Source: Corynebacterium canis (GTDB lineage: Bacteria > Actinomycetota > Actinomycetes > Mycobacteriales > Mycobacteriaceae). From it: a stretch of 64,000 bases of DNA. The notes beneath the pieces were generated by a model, which saw nothing but the letters and a program-made list of their open reading frames with translations, had not been told where the DNA came from and did not search any database. How positions within the stretch are numbered: the stretch's first letter is position 1; each line of letters starts with the position of its first letter. Both the position numbers and the translations under genes were made by a program. The stretch is taken from assembly GCF_030408595.1 (NCBI RefSeq), contig NZ_CP047080.1:931501-995500 (forward strand). Direction: 5' to 3'. Of the stretch, positions 44,245-52,525 are shown piece after piece.

Positions 44245-44272
44245 ATTGTAGCATCAACTTCCGGCAGTGCAA
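44245..44272 (-). promoter_or_regulatory. Promoter of peptide 1
   Basis: Read on the minus strand, TTGCAC (44267-44272) and TACAAT (44245-44250) are separated by 16 bp. This is the best sigma-70-like match in the region. The leader before the ATG would be about 65 bases. Confidence 0.7.
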
Positions 44273-45231
44273 GGCGAAACCAAATATTGCATTCATTCTG
44301 ACCATAAGTCACATCGATAAACTTCTACGGTTTTGCTTATCGCAATCTCAGCATTGAGCGCCGCTCGGTGCTCCAGCTTCTCGGGGGAAAAGTCCAGTAC
44401 GGCACGGTTTTATTTGGCACTGATCGGCGTAACTGACGGCCAAGTTGGGGGTCGGGTGGCGCGAGGCGACAGTCAAGGGCTCCCTTTGGGCTGCATAAGT
44501 GATTGTTTTAGCGCCCTTAATTCCTGCCGCATTGGTTAGTTATATATCCTGCGGGTGCGAAATTGTAGGGTTTGTGCGGCTTGACCGTTGACCAAGGTAT
44601 CGCAAGAGCGGCAATAGGTGAACGAAAGTAATGTATGGCCGCATACTTAATCGTTTCAACCTCATGCGAGTTCCATTATCTAAATATAGACGGTGCTCAA
44701 CTCTCTGGCCTCGGAAACGGATTAAGCAAATGCGGCCCGGAAAACTCTAAAAGGTATAAAAATGACGGTACTTCCGCCGGGGAAATACGGGCCCCCTTTG
44801 CACAATGGGGGCGGGGTAATCGGATTGTTACCCGATTGCAATAGATGGCGCGCGCCCGCGCCGCACAGGGTTTTACGGCGGGGGTAGTTATGGGGTATTT
44901 CATGGGGTGGCAGGGGCGTTTGGTGCTGGTGTTGCGTGGCCGTTTTGGCTCAATTGAGCCCATTGCAGCCGCCGGAAACCCGCAGACTGGGTGGCGTATT
45001 GCGCTCGCACCGGGCGTCGAAAATAGAAACGAGATGTGCGCAATGTAAGTGCGGACGGTGGGGGTGACGGGGCGTCGATAAGCGTGGTGTAGGGGGAGTG
45101 CTGCGGCGTTATAAAGTGGGCGTGGCCAGCGCGAGCAAGGGTGGAATACTCCGCGGGGAGTTGGTAGCCTGTGCGGAGACAATGACCTGCCGTACTCGCT
45201 CGATGTAACCTCACCTGCGGGGAGGGATAGA
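44273..45231. other. Gene-poor region between the peptides and the zeta-toxin pair
   Basis: I see no supported gene in these 959 bases. Short open frames (for example at 44635-44844) lack ribosome sites and homology. An inverted repeat GGGTAA-8 bp-TTACCC lies at 44814-44833. A copy of the 9-mer GTCGATAAG is at 45074. The section to about 44800 is relatively A/T-rich. Confidence 0.4.
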
Positions 45232-45549
45232 ATGCCCCAAATATTGCAAAAATCTTACCCAAGCGACGCATTAGAAGTATTTGCTTTGGCGTCGCCAGGC
45301 ATCGACGCATACGCAGCCTACGATGCCATGCACGATGCGGTGTCCACGCTCAAAGCCGCCTATCTGCGTCGGCTACTCTATGCCGAACATCCGGAGGCGG
45401 AAAAACAATGCGAAATGCGCTTGGCGCAGCTAGAGCACATGCACCGCAGCGTTGACCTGACCAATGTGGAAGGCCTGCTTGGGGTGGCACGCACCGCCAT
45501 CGACGAATTAGCCGCGATCGGGGGACTGGGTGGTGGCGAAACCCGTTAA
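45232..45549 (+). CDS. Small partner of the zeta-toxin-like kinase (putative antitoxin)
   Basis: This 105-residue, mostly helical, acidic protein starts at ATG 45232 after GGAGG. It overlaps the kinase gene by 20 bases, a layout typical of toxin-antitoxin pairs in which the antitoxin comes first. It does not look like the classical epsilon antitoxin (a three-helix protein of about 90 residues). Its central helix has a basic patch (L-K-A-A-Y-L-R-R-L-L), and it ends in a Gly-rich tail. The antitoxin role is inferred from position only. Confidence 0.6.
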   Translation: MPQILQKSYPSDALEVFALASPGIDAYAAYDAMHDAVSTLKAAYLRRLLYAEHPEAEKQCEMRLAQLEHMHRSVDLTNVEGLLGVARTAIDELAAIGGLGGGETR

Positions 45550-46456
45550 CGAATTGACGGCGGCGGACTTTCCAGTAGCCGAATCGGACATGGTTCGTAT
45601 TGGTGAGCGGCTGATACGTCACTTCGTGCATAACCAGCCACCCGTGGCGCACCCGAACGTGGTGTTTATCGGCGGTCAACCCGGGTCCGGGAAAAGCATG
45701 CTGGTGGAGCATTATCGCCGGGCGTTGGGCGGTGCGGTGGTGGTGGATTCGGATATCCTGCGGCAGTTGCACCCGGCGATCGTGGAGATTGCCCGGGTGG
45801 CGCCGCTGCGTTTTGATGTGCTGACCAATGGGCCGGTCGGCGCGTGGTGCAATAATATTATTGCGAGCGCGCGTTCCCACCGCTGCAATGTGATTATTGA
45901 AAATACGTTCGCAAGCCCAGAGACGATTTTGACGGAGGCGCAGCGGTTCGCGGAATCGGGTTATGTGGTGGGGTTTTTATGTCTGGCGGTGCCTTCGAGC
46001 GTGTCTCGATTGGGCATTGTGAATAGGTTTCGGCAGGCGGCGCGGGCTGGCGGTAAGTTGCCGCGGTGGACCACGGAATCCGCGCATACGGGCGCGCTGC
46101 TGGGGCTGACTGGGTCCGTGGAGCAATTTGTGGCCGCGCATTTGGGCGGTGTGGTGGTGACGGATCGGCATTTGGCGCACCGTTATCGCATCACGCATAC
46201 CGAAGATGTGACCGATACCCTGCAGGAGGTGCGGGACGCGTTTTTTGAGGACGTAATGTGCGTGCACCAGTGGGCGGCGAGCTACCAGGCATGCGTCTCG
46301 TTTTTGCTGGATAGAGGGCTGGTGACCAATTACACAGCGCGGCTGCTGTATAACCTCGCGTGGGATGCGGAGGCCCTGCGCCCGGTCGGTTTACAGCTCC
46401 CGCCGCGTCACACAGAGTTTCGACGTCGCATTAGTCGCGCGCTCATCGAAGGTTAG
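45530..46456 (+). CDS. Zeta-toxin family kinase
   Basis: This 308-residue protein has the zeta-toxin P-loop F-I-G-G-Q-P-G-S-G-K-S (about 47-56), then D-S-D-I-L-R (substrate-binding) and V-I-I-E-N-T-F-A-S-P, the segment that follows in zeta toxins. F-R-Q-A-A-R-A-G-G-K-L-P-R-W fits the region of the lid arginines. Zeta toxins phosphorylate UDP-N-acetylglucosamine and block cell-wall synthesis. It starts with GTG inside the preceding gene. The C-terminal region is less conserved, and the natural target here is unproven. Confidence 0.82.
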   Translation: MVAKPVNELTAADFPVAESDMVRIGERLIRHFVHNQPPVAHPNVVFIGGQPGSGKSMLVEHYRRALGGAVVVDSDILRQLHPAIVEIARVAPLRFDVLTNGPVGAWCNNIIASARSHRCNVIIENTFASPETILTEAQRFAESGYVVGFLCLAVPSSVSRLGIVNRFRQAARAGGKLPRWTTESAHTGALLGLTGSVEQFVAAHLGGVVVTDRHLAHRYRITHTEDVTDTLQEVRDAFFEDVMCVHQWAASYQACVSFLLDRGLVTNYTARLLYNLAWDAEALRPVGLQLPPRHTEFRRRISRALIEG

Positions 46457-46487
46457 CGTTGGCGCGGGTTTGGGTAGGCTGAGGTGC

Positions 46488-46811
46488 ATGATTCTGATCA
46501 ATGTGAAGTTCCATGTGCGCCCCGAATTCGTTGCCAGCTTCCGTCAGGAGGTGGATGCGTTCACGCAGGCGACCCGCGCGGAGGAGGGGTGCTTGTTCTT
46601 TGACTGGTACCGGTCCACCGAGGAAGACGATGTGTTCATTCTGGTGGAGGGTTTCGCTGACGACGCCGCGGAGGCCCACGTGGGGTCCGAGCACTTCAAA
46701 CAGGCGTGCATTGATATGCCGAAACTTTTGGTGGAGACCCCGACGATTATCAATACGCTGATCCCGGGGAAGGTGGAGTGGGACCGCATGGCGGAATTCC
46801 GGGTGGAGTGA
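46488..46811 (+). CDS. ABM-domain (putative quinol) monooxygenase
   Basis: This 107-residue protein has one antibiotic-biosynthesis-monooxygenase ferredoxin-like domain: I-L-I-N-V-K-F-H-V-R-P-E, then E-E-G-C-L-F-F-D-W-Y-R-S-T and an E-x-F-K-Q-A-C helix. Related proteins (YgiN-type) act on quinols. The ATG at 46488 is preferred to an upstream reading that overlaps the zeta gene. It is 27 bases from the ppk2 gene on the same strand. Confidence 0.8.
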   Translation: MILINVKFHVRPEFVASFRQEVDAFTQATRAEEGCLFFDWYRSTEEDDVFILVEGFADDAAEAHVGSEHFKQACIDMPKLLVETPTIINTLIPGKVEWDRMAEFRVE

Positions 46812-46838
46812 CCTGGGAACAATAGTAGGCTTGGCGGT

Positions 46839-47720
46839 ATGGGTAAAAAGGACTCTAATAAGCTGCCGAAACTCTCCAAGACCGCCTATGAGGCCGAGCT
46901 GAAACGCCTGCAGGCCGAGCTGGTGGAGATGCAGCAATGGGTGGTGGAAACGGGCGCCCGAATCGTTGTGGTTATGGAAGGCCGCGATGCTGCGGGCAAA
47001 GGATCCGCCATCAAGCGGATTACCCAATACCTCAACCCGCGGACCTGCCGCATTGAGGCGCTGCCGGCGCCGACGTCGCGGGAGCGGGGCCAGTGGTATT
47101 TCCAGCGCTATGTGGAAAAGCTGCCCACGGCCGGCGAGATCGTGATCTTTGACCGTTCGTGGTACAACCGCGCCGGTGTGGAACGCGTGATGGGCTTCTG
47201 TACCTCGCAGGAGTACCGTCGCTTCCTGCACCAGGCGCCGATCTTTGAGCGCTTGTTGGCCGAAGACGGGATCCTGCTGCGCAAATACTGGTTCTCCGTG
47301 TCGGATGAGGAGCAGGTGCGTCGCTTCCATTCGCGCCTGCAGGATCCGCTGCGCCGTTGGAAGCTATCCCCGATGGACCTGCAATCCATTACCCGGTGGG
47401 AGGATTATTCGCGGGCAAAAGATGAGATGTTTATTCATACAGACATTCCATCTTCGCCGTGGTACACGGTGGAATCCGAGGATAAAAAGCGGTCGCGCAT
47501 CAATGTGATCAGCCACCTGCTGTCCACGATTCCGTACGAGAAGATCGACCGCCCGCTGCCCGAAATCCCGGAGCGCCCGAAGTCCAGCCACGATTATGAA
47601 CGCCCCCCACGCTCGGATTTCCGCTACGTGCCTGATGTGGCCGAGCATTTGGTGGATCCGGACGCTGCGGGCAAGGGTAAGGAGAAGGGCAAGAAGGCCA
47701 AGAAAACCAAAAAGAAATGA
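46839..47720 (+). CDS. ppk2: Polyphosphate kinase 2 (PPK2)
   Basis: This 293-residue enzyme transfers phosphate between polyphosphate and nucleoside diphosphates. The diagnostic motifs are Walker A G-R-D-A-A-G-K-G-S (48-56), Walker B F-D-R-S-W-Y-N-R-A and the lid R-L-Q-D-P-L-R-R-W-K. The C-terminus is a Lys-rich tail (K-G-K-E-K-G-K-K-A-K-K), perhaps for polyphosphate binding. Whether it favours GTP or ATP formation cannot be read. C. glutamicum has two PPK2 enzymes. Confidence 0.93.
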   Translation: MGKKDSNKLPKLSKTAYEAELKRLQAELVEMQQWVVETGARIVVVMEGRDAAGKGSAIKRITQYLNPRTCRIEALPAPTSRERGQWYFQRYVEKLPTAGEIVIFDRSWYNRAGVERVMGFCTSQEYRRFLHQAPIFERLLAEDGILLRKYWFSVSDEEQVRRFHSRLQDPLRRWKLSPMDLQSITRWEDYSRAKDEMFIHTDIPSSPWYTVESEDKKRSRINVISHLLSTIPYEKIDRPLPEIPERPKSSHDYERPPRSDFRYVPDVAEHLVDPDAAGKGKEKGKKAKKTKKK

Positions 47721-47821
47721 TGTTTGATCGTTGGTGATGCCTAGCCCGCGAGGGGGTAGCCGAACATAGTTGTGAGGTGAACCCAGTAGCGGGCTCTGGT
47801 GTGTTGTGGGACACTGGGCCC

Positions 47822-48871
47822 ATGAGCAATCGACCAACTGAAAACCTTGTCAACGCTTTTGTTCGGAACTCCACGGGCATGTTGGAGCTGAATCGGCCGC
47901 GGGCGCTGAACTCGCTGAACCGGGAAATGGTTGACATTATTACGGTGGCTTTGGACCGCTGGATCGACGATGAATCGGTGCACCGCGTGATCGTGTATTC
48001 CGCATCCGATCGTGCGTTCTGCGCCGGGGGAGATGTTCGAACGGTGCGTGAGGATGCGTTGGACGGCAACCACGACGCCGGGGACCAGTTCTTTAACGCC
48101 GAATATGAGATGAACGATGACATAGCGAACTTCCCGAAACCCTATGTCGCGGTTATCGACGGCGTGGCTATGGGCGGGGGATTGGGAGTTTCGCTGCACG
48201 GTTCACACCGCGTGATCACCGAACGTGCATACGCGGCGATGCCGGAAATGGTGATTGGCTTTGTGCCGGACGTGGGGGTCACCTGGATGATGCAGCGGAT
48301 GGTTGGTGCGTCTGGCAAACCCAGTTCGGCGTTGGCCACGTTCCTCGGGGTGACGGGGTGGCGGCTCACGCCAGCGGATATGATCTGGTCCGGCATGGCC
48401 ACCGACTATATCGAAAGCTCCGATGTGCAAGCGTTTATTGATATGGCGGTTGCCGAATCCCTCGACGAGGCGCTGGAACGCTACACCACCGCCGTCGAAG
48501 AGGATTCCGAACTGGCAACCTTCAGCGAAGATATCGAGGCGTGTTTCGGTTTCCACACCTGGGCGGAGATTGACGACGCCCTCGAGGCACATGCAAACCG
48601 TGAGTTCGTCGCCCGCGTCCGCGAGCTGATGAAGGATGCGAACCCGTCCTCCGTAGTTGCCGCAGTGGAATTGTTCGCAGCGAACCTGCAGGCCCCCACG
48701 GTGCGCAAGGGCCTAGACAATGAGTTCGTGATCGGTGCCGCGCTGCGCCGCGAGCCCAACTTCGCGGAAGGGGTGCGGGCCGTGCTGGTGGATAAAACCA
48801 GGGACGCTACCTTTAGCCCGGCCACATTCGACGGGATCGATGCGACGCACTACCGGGATTTGCTGAGCTAG
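47822..48871 (+). CDS. 3-hydroxyisobutyryl-CoA hydrolase-like (crotonase superfamily)
   Basis: This 349-residue protein has the crotonase fold and the HIBCH-type pattern: A-F-C-A-G-G-D-V-R (oxyanion hole 1), V-A-M-G-G-G-L-G-V-S-L-H-G-S-H-R-V (hole 2) and M-P-E-M-V-I-G-F-V-P-D-V-G (catalytic Glu and Asp). HIBCH enzymes act in valine breakdown; here no other valine genes are adjacent. The ATG at 47822 was chosen over an upstream start because the family begins there. It is convergent with, and overlaps by four bases, the riboflavin transporter gene. Confidence 0.85.
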   Translation: MSNRPTENLVNAFVRNSTGMLELNRPRALNSLNREMVDIITVALDRWIDDESVHRVIVYSASDRAFCAGGDVRTVREDALDGNHDAGDQFFNAEYEMNDDIANFPKPYVAVIDGVAMGGGLGVSLHGSHRVITERAYAAMPEMVIGFVPDVGVTWMMQRMVGASGKPSSALATFLGVTGWRLTPADMIWSGMATDYIESSDVQAFIDMAVAESLDEALERYTTAVEEDSELATFSEDIEACFGFHTWAEIDDALEAHANREFVARVRELMKDANPSSVVAAVELFAANLQAPTVRKGLDNEFVIGAALRREPNFAEGVRAVLVDKTRDATFSPATFDGIDATHYRDLLS

Positions 48872-49611
48872 GCTACCGCGCAATGCTCTTGGCGTGGTTC
48901 GGGTGCCGCCTGCCGTTGGCGGCGTTGCACCCGCAGCCACACGGTAAAACCCCAGATCACAAAGGCCCCATAGATGACGTACAGCATGGCGGAGGGGTAA
49001 TAGCCCGCGGATAGCAGCAGCGGGACGCCGACGATATCCACGGCGATCCAAATCAGCCAGAATTCGGTCCAGCCGCGGGCCATGCCGTAGGTGGCCAGGA
49101 TCGAACCGGTGAAAATCCAGGCGTCTGCAAGCGGGCCCCACGAGCCAAGGGCGGCGAACACCCAGGCACAACCCAAGGTGCTGGCCACGGCGAAGGCGAG
49201 CATGGCCATGCGCTCGCGGGGCGTCGCCCAATGCGGCTGCACGGCGGCGGAATCCTCCTTCGGCTCGCTGATAATCGAGCGCGACGGGTTGGTCTCGGTG
49301 GATTCCCGCACCCCGCGTTGCTTGGCGGCGGCCCACGTGACCCAACCGTACAAACTTACGATTAGGAACATCACTTGGCGGCCCGCCTGGCCGTAAAGAT
49401 CGAGGTTCTGCGGGGTGTGGAACACGCCGCCCAAAAAGACGGTAAATAGCAACAGGTTGCCAACAATGCCGATCGGCCACGCCCACACCACGCGTTTCAT
49501 GCCGCCAATGGCGGATGCGAGTCCGAACACATTGCCGATGATTTCGCGCCACAGTATGGGGACGCCGCCGATGAGGAGCGTGGCGTCGATAAGCTGGGTA
49601 AAAGGATTCAC
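48868..49611 (-). CDS. ribM: Riboflavin transporter (PnuX/RibM, PnuC family)
   Basis: This 247-residue membrane protein has seven to eight hydrophobic helices and PnuC-family patterns: W-P-I-G-I-V-G-N-L-L-L-F and Y-G-W-V-T-W in the first half and E-F-W-L-I-W-I-A-V-D-I-V near the end. PnuC transporters normally take up nicotinamide riboside, but the FMN riboswitch directly upstream on the same strand shows it takes up riboflavin or a relative, as PnuX/RibM does in C. glutamicum. It starts with GTG 49611. A hydrophilic insert with Glu/Ser (about 101-130) is unusual. Confidence 0.9.
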   Translation of the reverse strand: MNPFTQLIDATLLIGGVPILWREIIGNVFGLASAIGGMKRVVWAWPIGIVGNLLLFTVFLGGVFHTPQNLDLYGQAGRQVMFLIVSLYGWVTWAAAKQRGVRESTETNPSRSIISEPKEDSAAVQPHWATPRERMAMLAFAVASTLGCAWVFAALGSWGPLADAWIFTGSILATYGMARGWTEFWLIWIAVDIVGVPLLLSAGYYPSAMLYVIYGAFVIWGFTVWLRVQRRQRQAAPEPRQEHCAVA

Positions 49612-49702
49612 TGGGAGGAATCTCCTTGCATGAGGAAGAAACGAACAGAGAAATCCTCGGGGCTAAAAACTCGAAGGCACGGCGCAGCACGCACCCTGCC
49701 AA

Positions 49703-49845
49703 AGTTCTCTTTCATCCGGACTATCACCGTCGGCTGTGGAATCGCACCACAATCTGCTAGACCCACCCACAGCGGGTGGCGCTCGCGGGCTCGCCTGGAA
49801 GGGCATTACCGCCGGTGGGGAATTTCACCCCGCCCTGAGAACGCG
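49703..49845 (-). promoter_or_regulatory. FMN riboswitch (RFN element)
   Basis: On the minus strand the conserved segments appear in order: TTCTCAGGGCGGGGTGAAAT, CCCCACCGGCGGTAATG, AGCCCGCGAGCGC, GCAGATTGTGGTGCGATTCC, AGCCGACGGTGATAGTCCGG and ATGAAAGAGAA. This is the full RFN core. It precedes the PnuX-type gene. The expression platform (49612-49702) ends in a GGAG-att-CTCC pairing over the ribosome site, so translational control is likely. Confidence 0.95.
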
Positions 49846-49854
49846 GCTTTTAGT

Positions 49855-51075
49855 CTAGTATCGGCTCCACTCCACGTCGGCATCGGGGGTGTGGAAAATT
49901 ACCTTGAAATCGTTCGTGGTCTGGGGCAGGCCGCGCGCAGACGCATACGCCGTGGCGCAGCGCGTGCGATCCAAAACCGGGTCGATCTGGGTGCGCAGCA
50001 CACCCTCGATGCTGGCCTTTGTCGGGGGTGGTAGCTCCAGCGCCGGAGCGGACACTAAGACCATCGCCCATCTGTTTGGTCCGTGAGGGACCACGATATG
50101 CACCCAGGTGTTCAGGATCGGCTTGGACACCTCCGGCAAATTCAGCTGCCAAGCAAGCTCGATGGGCAATCGCGGCTGCACCAGGGCGGGGATGCCGTGG
50201 CGCGCGCCGAAATCCCGCAGCCGCTGGCTGGCCGGGTTGTTATTGCTAATTGGATCGGCCCAGGCCCACGTCCATTGCGAATCCGACATCACGGCGATCG
50301 GGATGGCCTTGACCATCAATGTGGTGTTATCGGCCGCGCGCAGCACCGCGGAATTGCCGTCTGGGTTAAGCTCGCCCTGGCATTGCGGGAAGAGCGAATG
50401 GGCCCGGAACTGGTGTTCGGCGGATAGGAAGATCGCGTCGGCGCGGACATCGTCGATGCTGATTTCAGAGACGACGTCGATAAGAACACCGTTGCGAATA
50501 ATGAGTTTGACGCCGGCGAGCTCAGCGTCCCACTCCGTAATGGAAATGGGCAGCCCGCGCATCCCCGCGAAGCCGGTCAGGGCGCGTTGAATATCCACAT
50601 CCGGCGTGAGTAGCGGGATCGCGGCGCGCAAACATGTCTGGGTTTCGGCGACGGGGAGATCGCTCAAGATAATAAGGATATCGGTGGAATGATCCGCGCG
50701 CGGCGCCCGCACCAAGGGCGCATTATTGTGAATCGTTCGTGCAGCCTGTTCTAACACCAACGAATCTGGTTGCGAACCGGTAAATTCGGGGATTTCGAAC
50801 TCTTCTCCGAATTCGGCGGCTAATGGATCCTCCCAGGTCCAGGTGCCATCCCTGACCGTGGCTATCTGCTTGGCCGGTAGGATAAGTTCGGGTCCGGTGC
50901 CAAAATACCGGACCCGGTGAGTGGCTTCCGCGACGCCCGTCGCGGCACCGTCCGCATCAAAGTCGGCGCTGCGGCGTTGTCCGATAAATTGAATAAAGGC
51001 GTGGTCCGTGCCTGCCTGTGCGATGAGGCCGTCCTGGGCTACTTCTGTGATGTTTGTTGGATTTGAATGCTGCAC
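49855..51075 (-). CDS. DUF6882-like two-domain protein
   Basis: This 406-residue cytoplasmic protein has two similar halves. Each has a hydrophobic helix pair and a tryptophan motif, G-T-W-T-W-E-D-P-L (about residue 77) and Q-W-T-W-A-W-A-D-P-I (about 268), which is the DUF6882 hallmark. A region between them (about 120-240) resembles nothing I know. The function is unknown. It starts with GTG 51075, only 26 bases from the divergent DUF1648 gene. Its stop codon lies ten bases from the FMN riboswitch, whose promoter must therefore lie in this coding sequence. Confidence 0.6.
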   Translation of the reverse strand: MQHSNPTNITEVAQDGLIAQAGTDHAFIQFIGQRRSADFDADGAATGVAEATHRVRYFGTGPELILPAKQIATVRDGTWTWEDPLAAEFGEEFEIPEFTGSQPDSLVLEQAARTIHNNAPLVRAPRADHSTDILIILSDLPVAETQTCLRAAIPLLTPDVDIQRALTGFAGMRGLPISITEWDAELAGVKLIIRNGVLIDVVSEISIDDVRADAIFLSAEHQFRAHSLFPQCQGELNPDGNSAVLRAADNTTLMVKAIPIAVMSDSQWTWAWADPISNNNPASQRLRDFGARHGIPALVQPRLPIELAWQLNLPEVSKPILNTWVHIVVPHGPNRWAMVLVSAPALELPPPTKASIEGVLRTQIDPVLDRTRCATAYASARGLPQTTNDFKVIFHTPDADVEWSRY

Positions 51076-51101
51076 AGCTATCCATACTACTCGGAAACAT
51101 T

Positions 51102-51773
51102 ATGAATATGGCGCAACCTACTGTAGATAATTCTTCGCGTTGGCTAATGGGATCTCTATGTGCCATTGCCGTAGTGTTCGGCATAGCCTGGGCTATGTAC
51201 CCATCTATTCCGGACCCAATGCCCACACATTGGAACGCGGCTGGGGTTCCAGATAATTTTGCCAAAAAGGCCCCTACCACGTATTTTGGCCTAATTCTCT
51301 TAGGGCCCGGGACCATTTTGCTGACGCAGTTTTTTGTGCAATTAGTTACGTCATCATCTCAAGATAGTGAACGTGCTCGCCTTTTGTCTTTACATACGCG
51401 GCAGGTGACCAATCGCGCTTGTACCGCCTTGATTGTTCTTGTTGGGGCCTTAGTACTGTGGGCGAATTCGGGAAACAGCGGTCCTGTTGATATATGGATA
51501 TTTTTGCTGTTGGTATTGTTGCTTGTGATTTGGATGGTACGCATGGCAAGTCAGGTACGGAAACACGTCGATGCGATAGCACCGCCGGAGCACTATGATC
51601 CCTCGAAATTCCGCGGCCCGTGGTATTGGGATCCCCAAGACCCCCGCATGATCGTCGATGATGCGGCCGGAAATATGATACTGAATTTTGCGCGGCCAAG
51701 TGCATGGGCGCTGTGCGCAGGGATTGCTGCTCCCGGGCTTCTTATCGTAGCGCTCGCCGTTTTGGCTGGTTAG
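51102..51773 (+). CDS. DUF1648/SdpI-like membrane protein
   Basis: This 223-residue protein has five to six hydrophobic segments. The loop after the first contains the DUF1648 pattern M-P-T-H-W-N-A-A-G-V-P-D-N-F, followed by a second helix with G-L-I-L-L-G-P. Members are membrane proteins of unknown function related to the SdpI immunity protein. The last segment is a Leu/Ala-rich helix. The ATG at 51102 lacks a good ribosome site, and an ATG at 51108 is an alternative. Confidence 0.7.
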   Translation: MNMAQPTVDNSSRWLMGSLCAIAVVFGIAWAMYPSIPDPMPTHWNAAGVPDNFAKKAPTTYFGLILLGPGTILLTQFFVQLVTSSSQDSERARLLSLHTRQVTNRACTALIVLVGALVLWANSGNSGPVDIWIFLLLVLLLVIWMVRMASQVRKHVDAIAPPEHYDPSKFRGPWYWDPQDPRMIVDDAAGNMILNFARPSAWALCAGIAAPGLLIVALAVLAG

Positions 51774-51788
51774 CGCGGCAGGTGAGTG

Positions 51789-52481
51789 TCAGTCCCACCA
51801 GAAGTACCAGGTGTTCGAATCTTCAATCAGGGTTTGGAGCAGCGCTATCGCCGTGTGCCCAGGCTCGCCGACGGCGGGGTGCTGGGAGACTATCCCGGGG
51901 CATACGATATGGATTTCCTCCGCCACTTCGCGCAATTGTTCGGGGGTTTGTGGGGGTGTGGTGACCAGCAACCCGAGGTTATCGCTGCCCATATTCATAA
52001 GGACCGCGCCGTACCGGTCCTCCCAGCTGCGCAAACACCCCGCAATATCGTTGCCGGTCAGTGCGCCGGAGCCGGTCCAACCGAGCAGTGCCGGCACATC
52101 GGCGGGGCGCCGAGCGGGGACCAGCACGATCGCCGTGGGTGGGGCCAGGCTCGGGCACAATAACACCTCCGGGGTGTCGCCCGCGGGTCTGGCCCGATAT
52201 CGGCCACGAAACGGCGGCGGCGTCGGTGCGTACGGGCCAAGTAGAAACTCCCTGGATAACCAGGGTCTGTCCAGGTCATTGGTGTGCACCGGCCACAACC
52301 CCGTGATATGAAAATCCTGCAGGAACTTTGGGTAGAGCTCCGCCAGGTTGCCCTCCGTAATCAGGGCCGCCACCGGGGTGCCATGGGGATCCGTGACAAT
52401 GGTGTGCGGCAGCCCCCACGTGGCTAAAATCCCCAGGTTGCCGGGTTGTTTTGCGGAGATTTTGGTGCGTGCGTCGAACAT
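51789..52481 (-). CDS. DUF4253 domain protein
   Basis: This 230-residue protein has the DUF4253 hallmark in its C-terminal half: D-V-P-A-L-L-G-W-T-G, L-R-S-W-E-D-R-Y-G-A-V-L-M-N-M-G and a final W-Y-F-W-W-D. The family is cytoplasmic and of unknown function, common in Actinobacteria. I used ATG 52481; a GTG at 52511 is also in frame, and neither has a strong ribosome site. It is convergent with the DUF1648 gene. Confidence 0.75.
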   Translation of the reverse strand: MFDARTKISAKQPGNLGILATWGLPHTIVTDPHGTPVAALITEGNLAELYPKFLQDFHITGLWPVHTNDLDRPWLSREFLLGPYAPTPPPFRGRYRARPAGDTPEVLLCPSLAPPTAIVLVPARRPADVPALLGWTGSGALTGNDIAGCLRSWEDRYGAVLMNMGSDNLGLLVTTPPQTPEQLREVAEEIHIVCPGIVSQHPAVGEPGHTAIALLQTLIEDSNTWYFWWD

Positions 52482-52525
52482 GAACCCAAAAATAGCAAAG
52501 CGCCGGGCCACTGGGCTATGTCACG

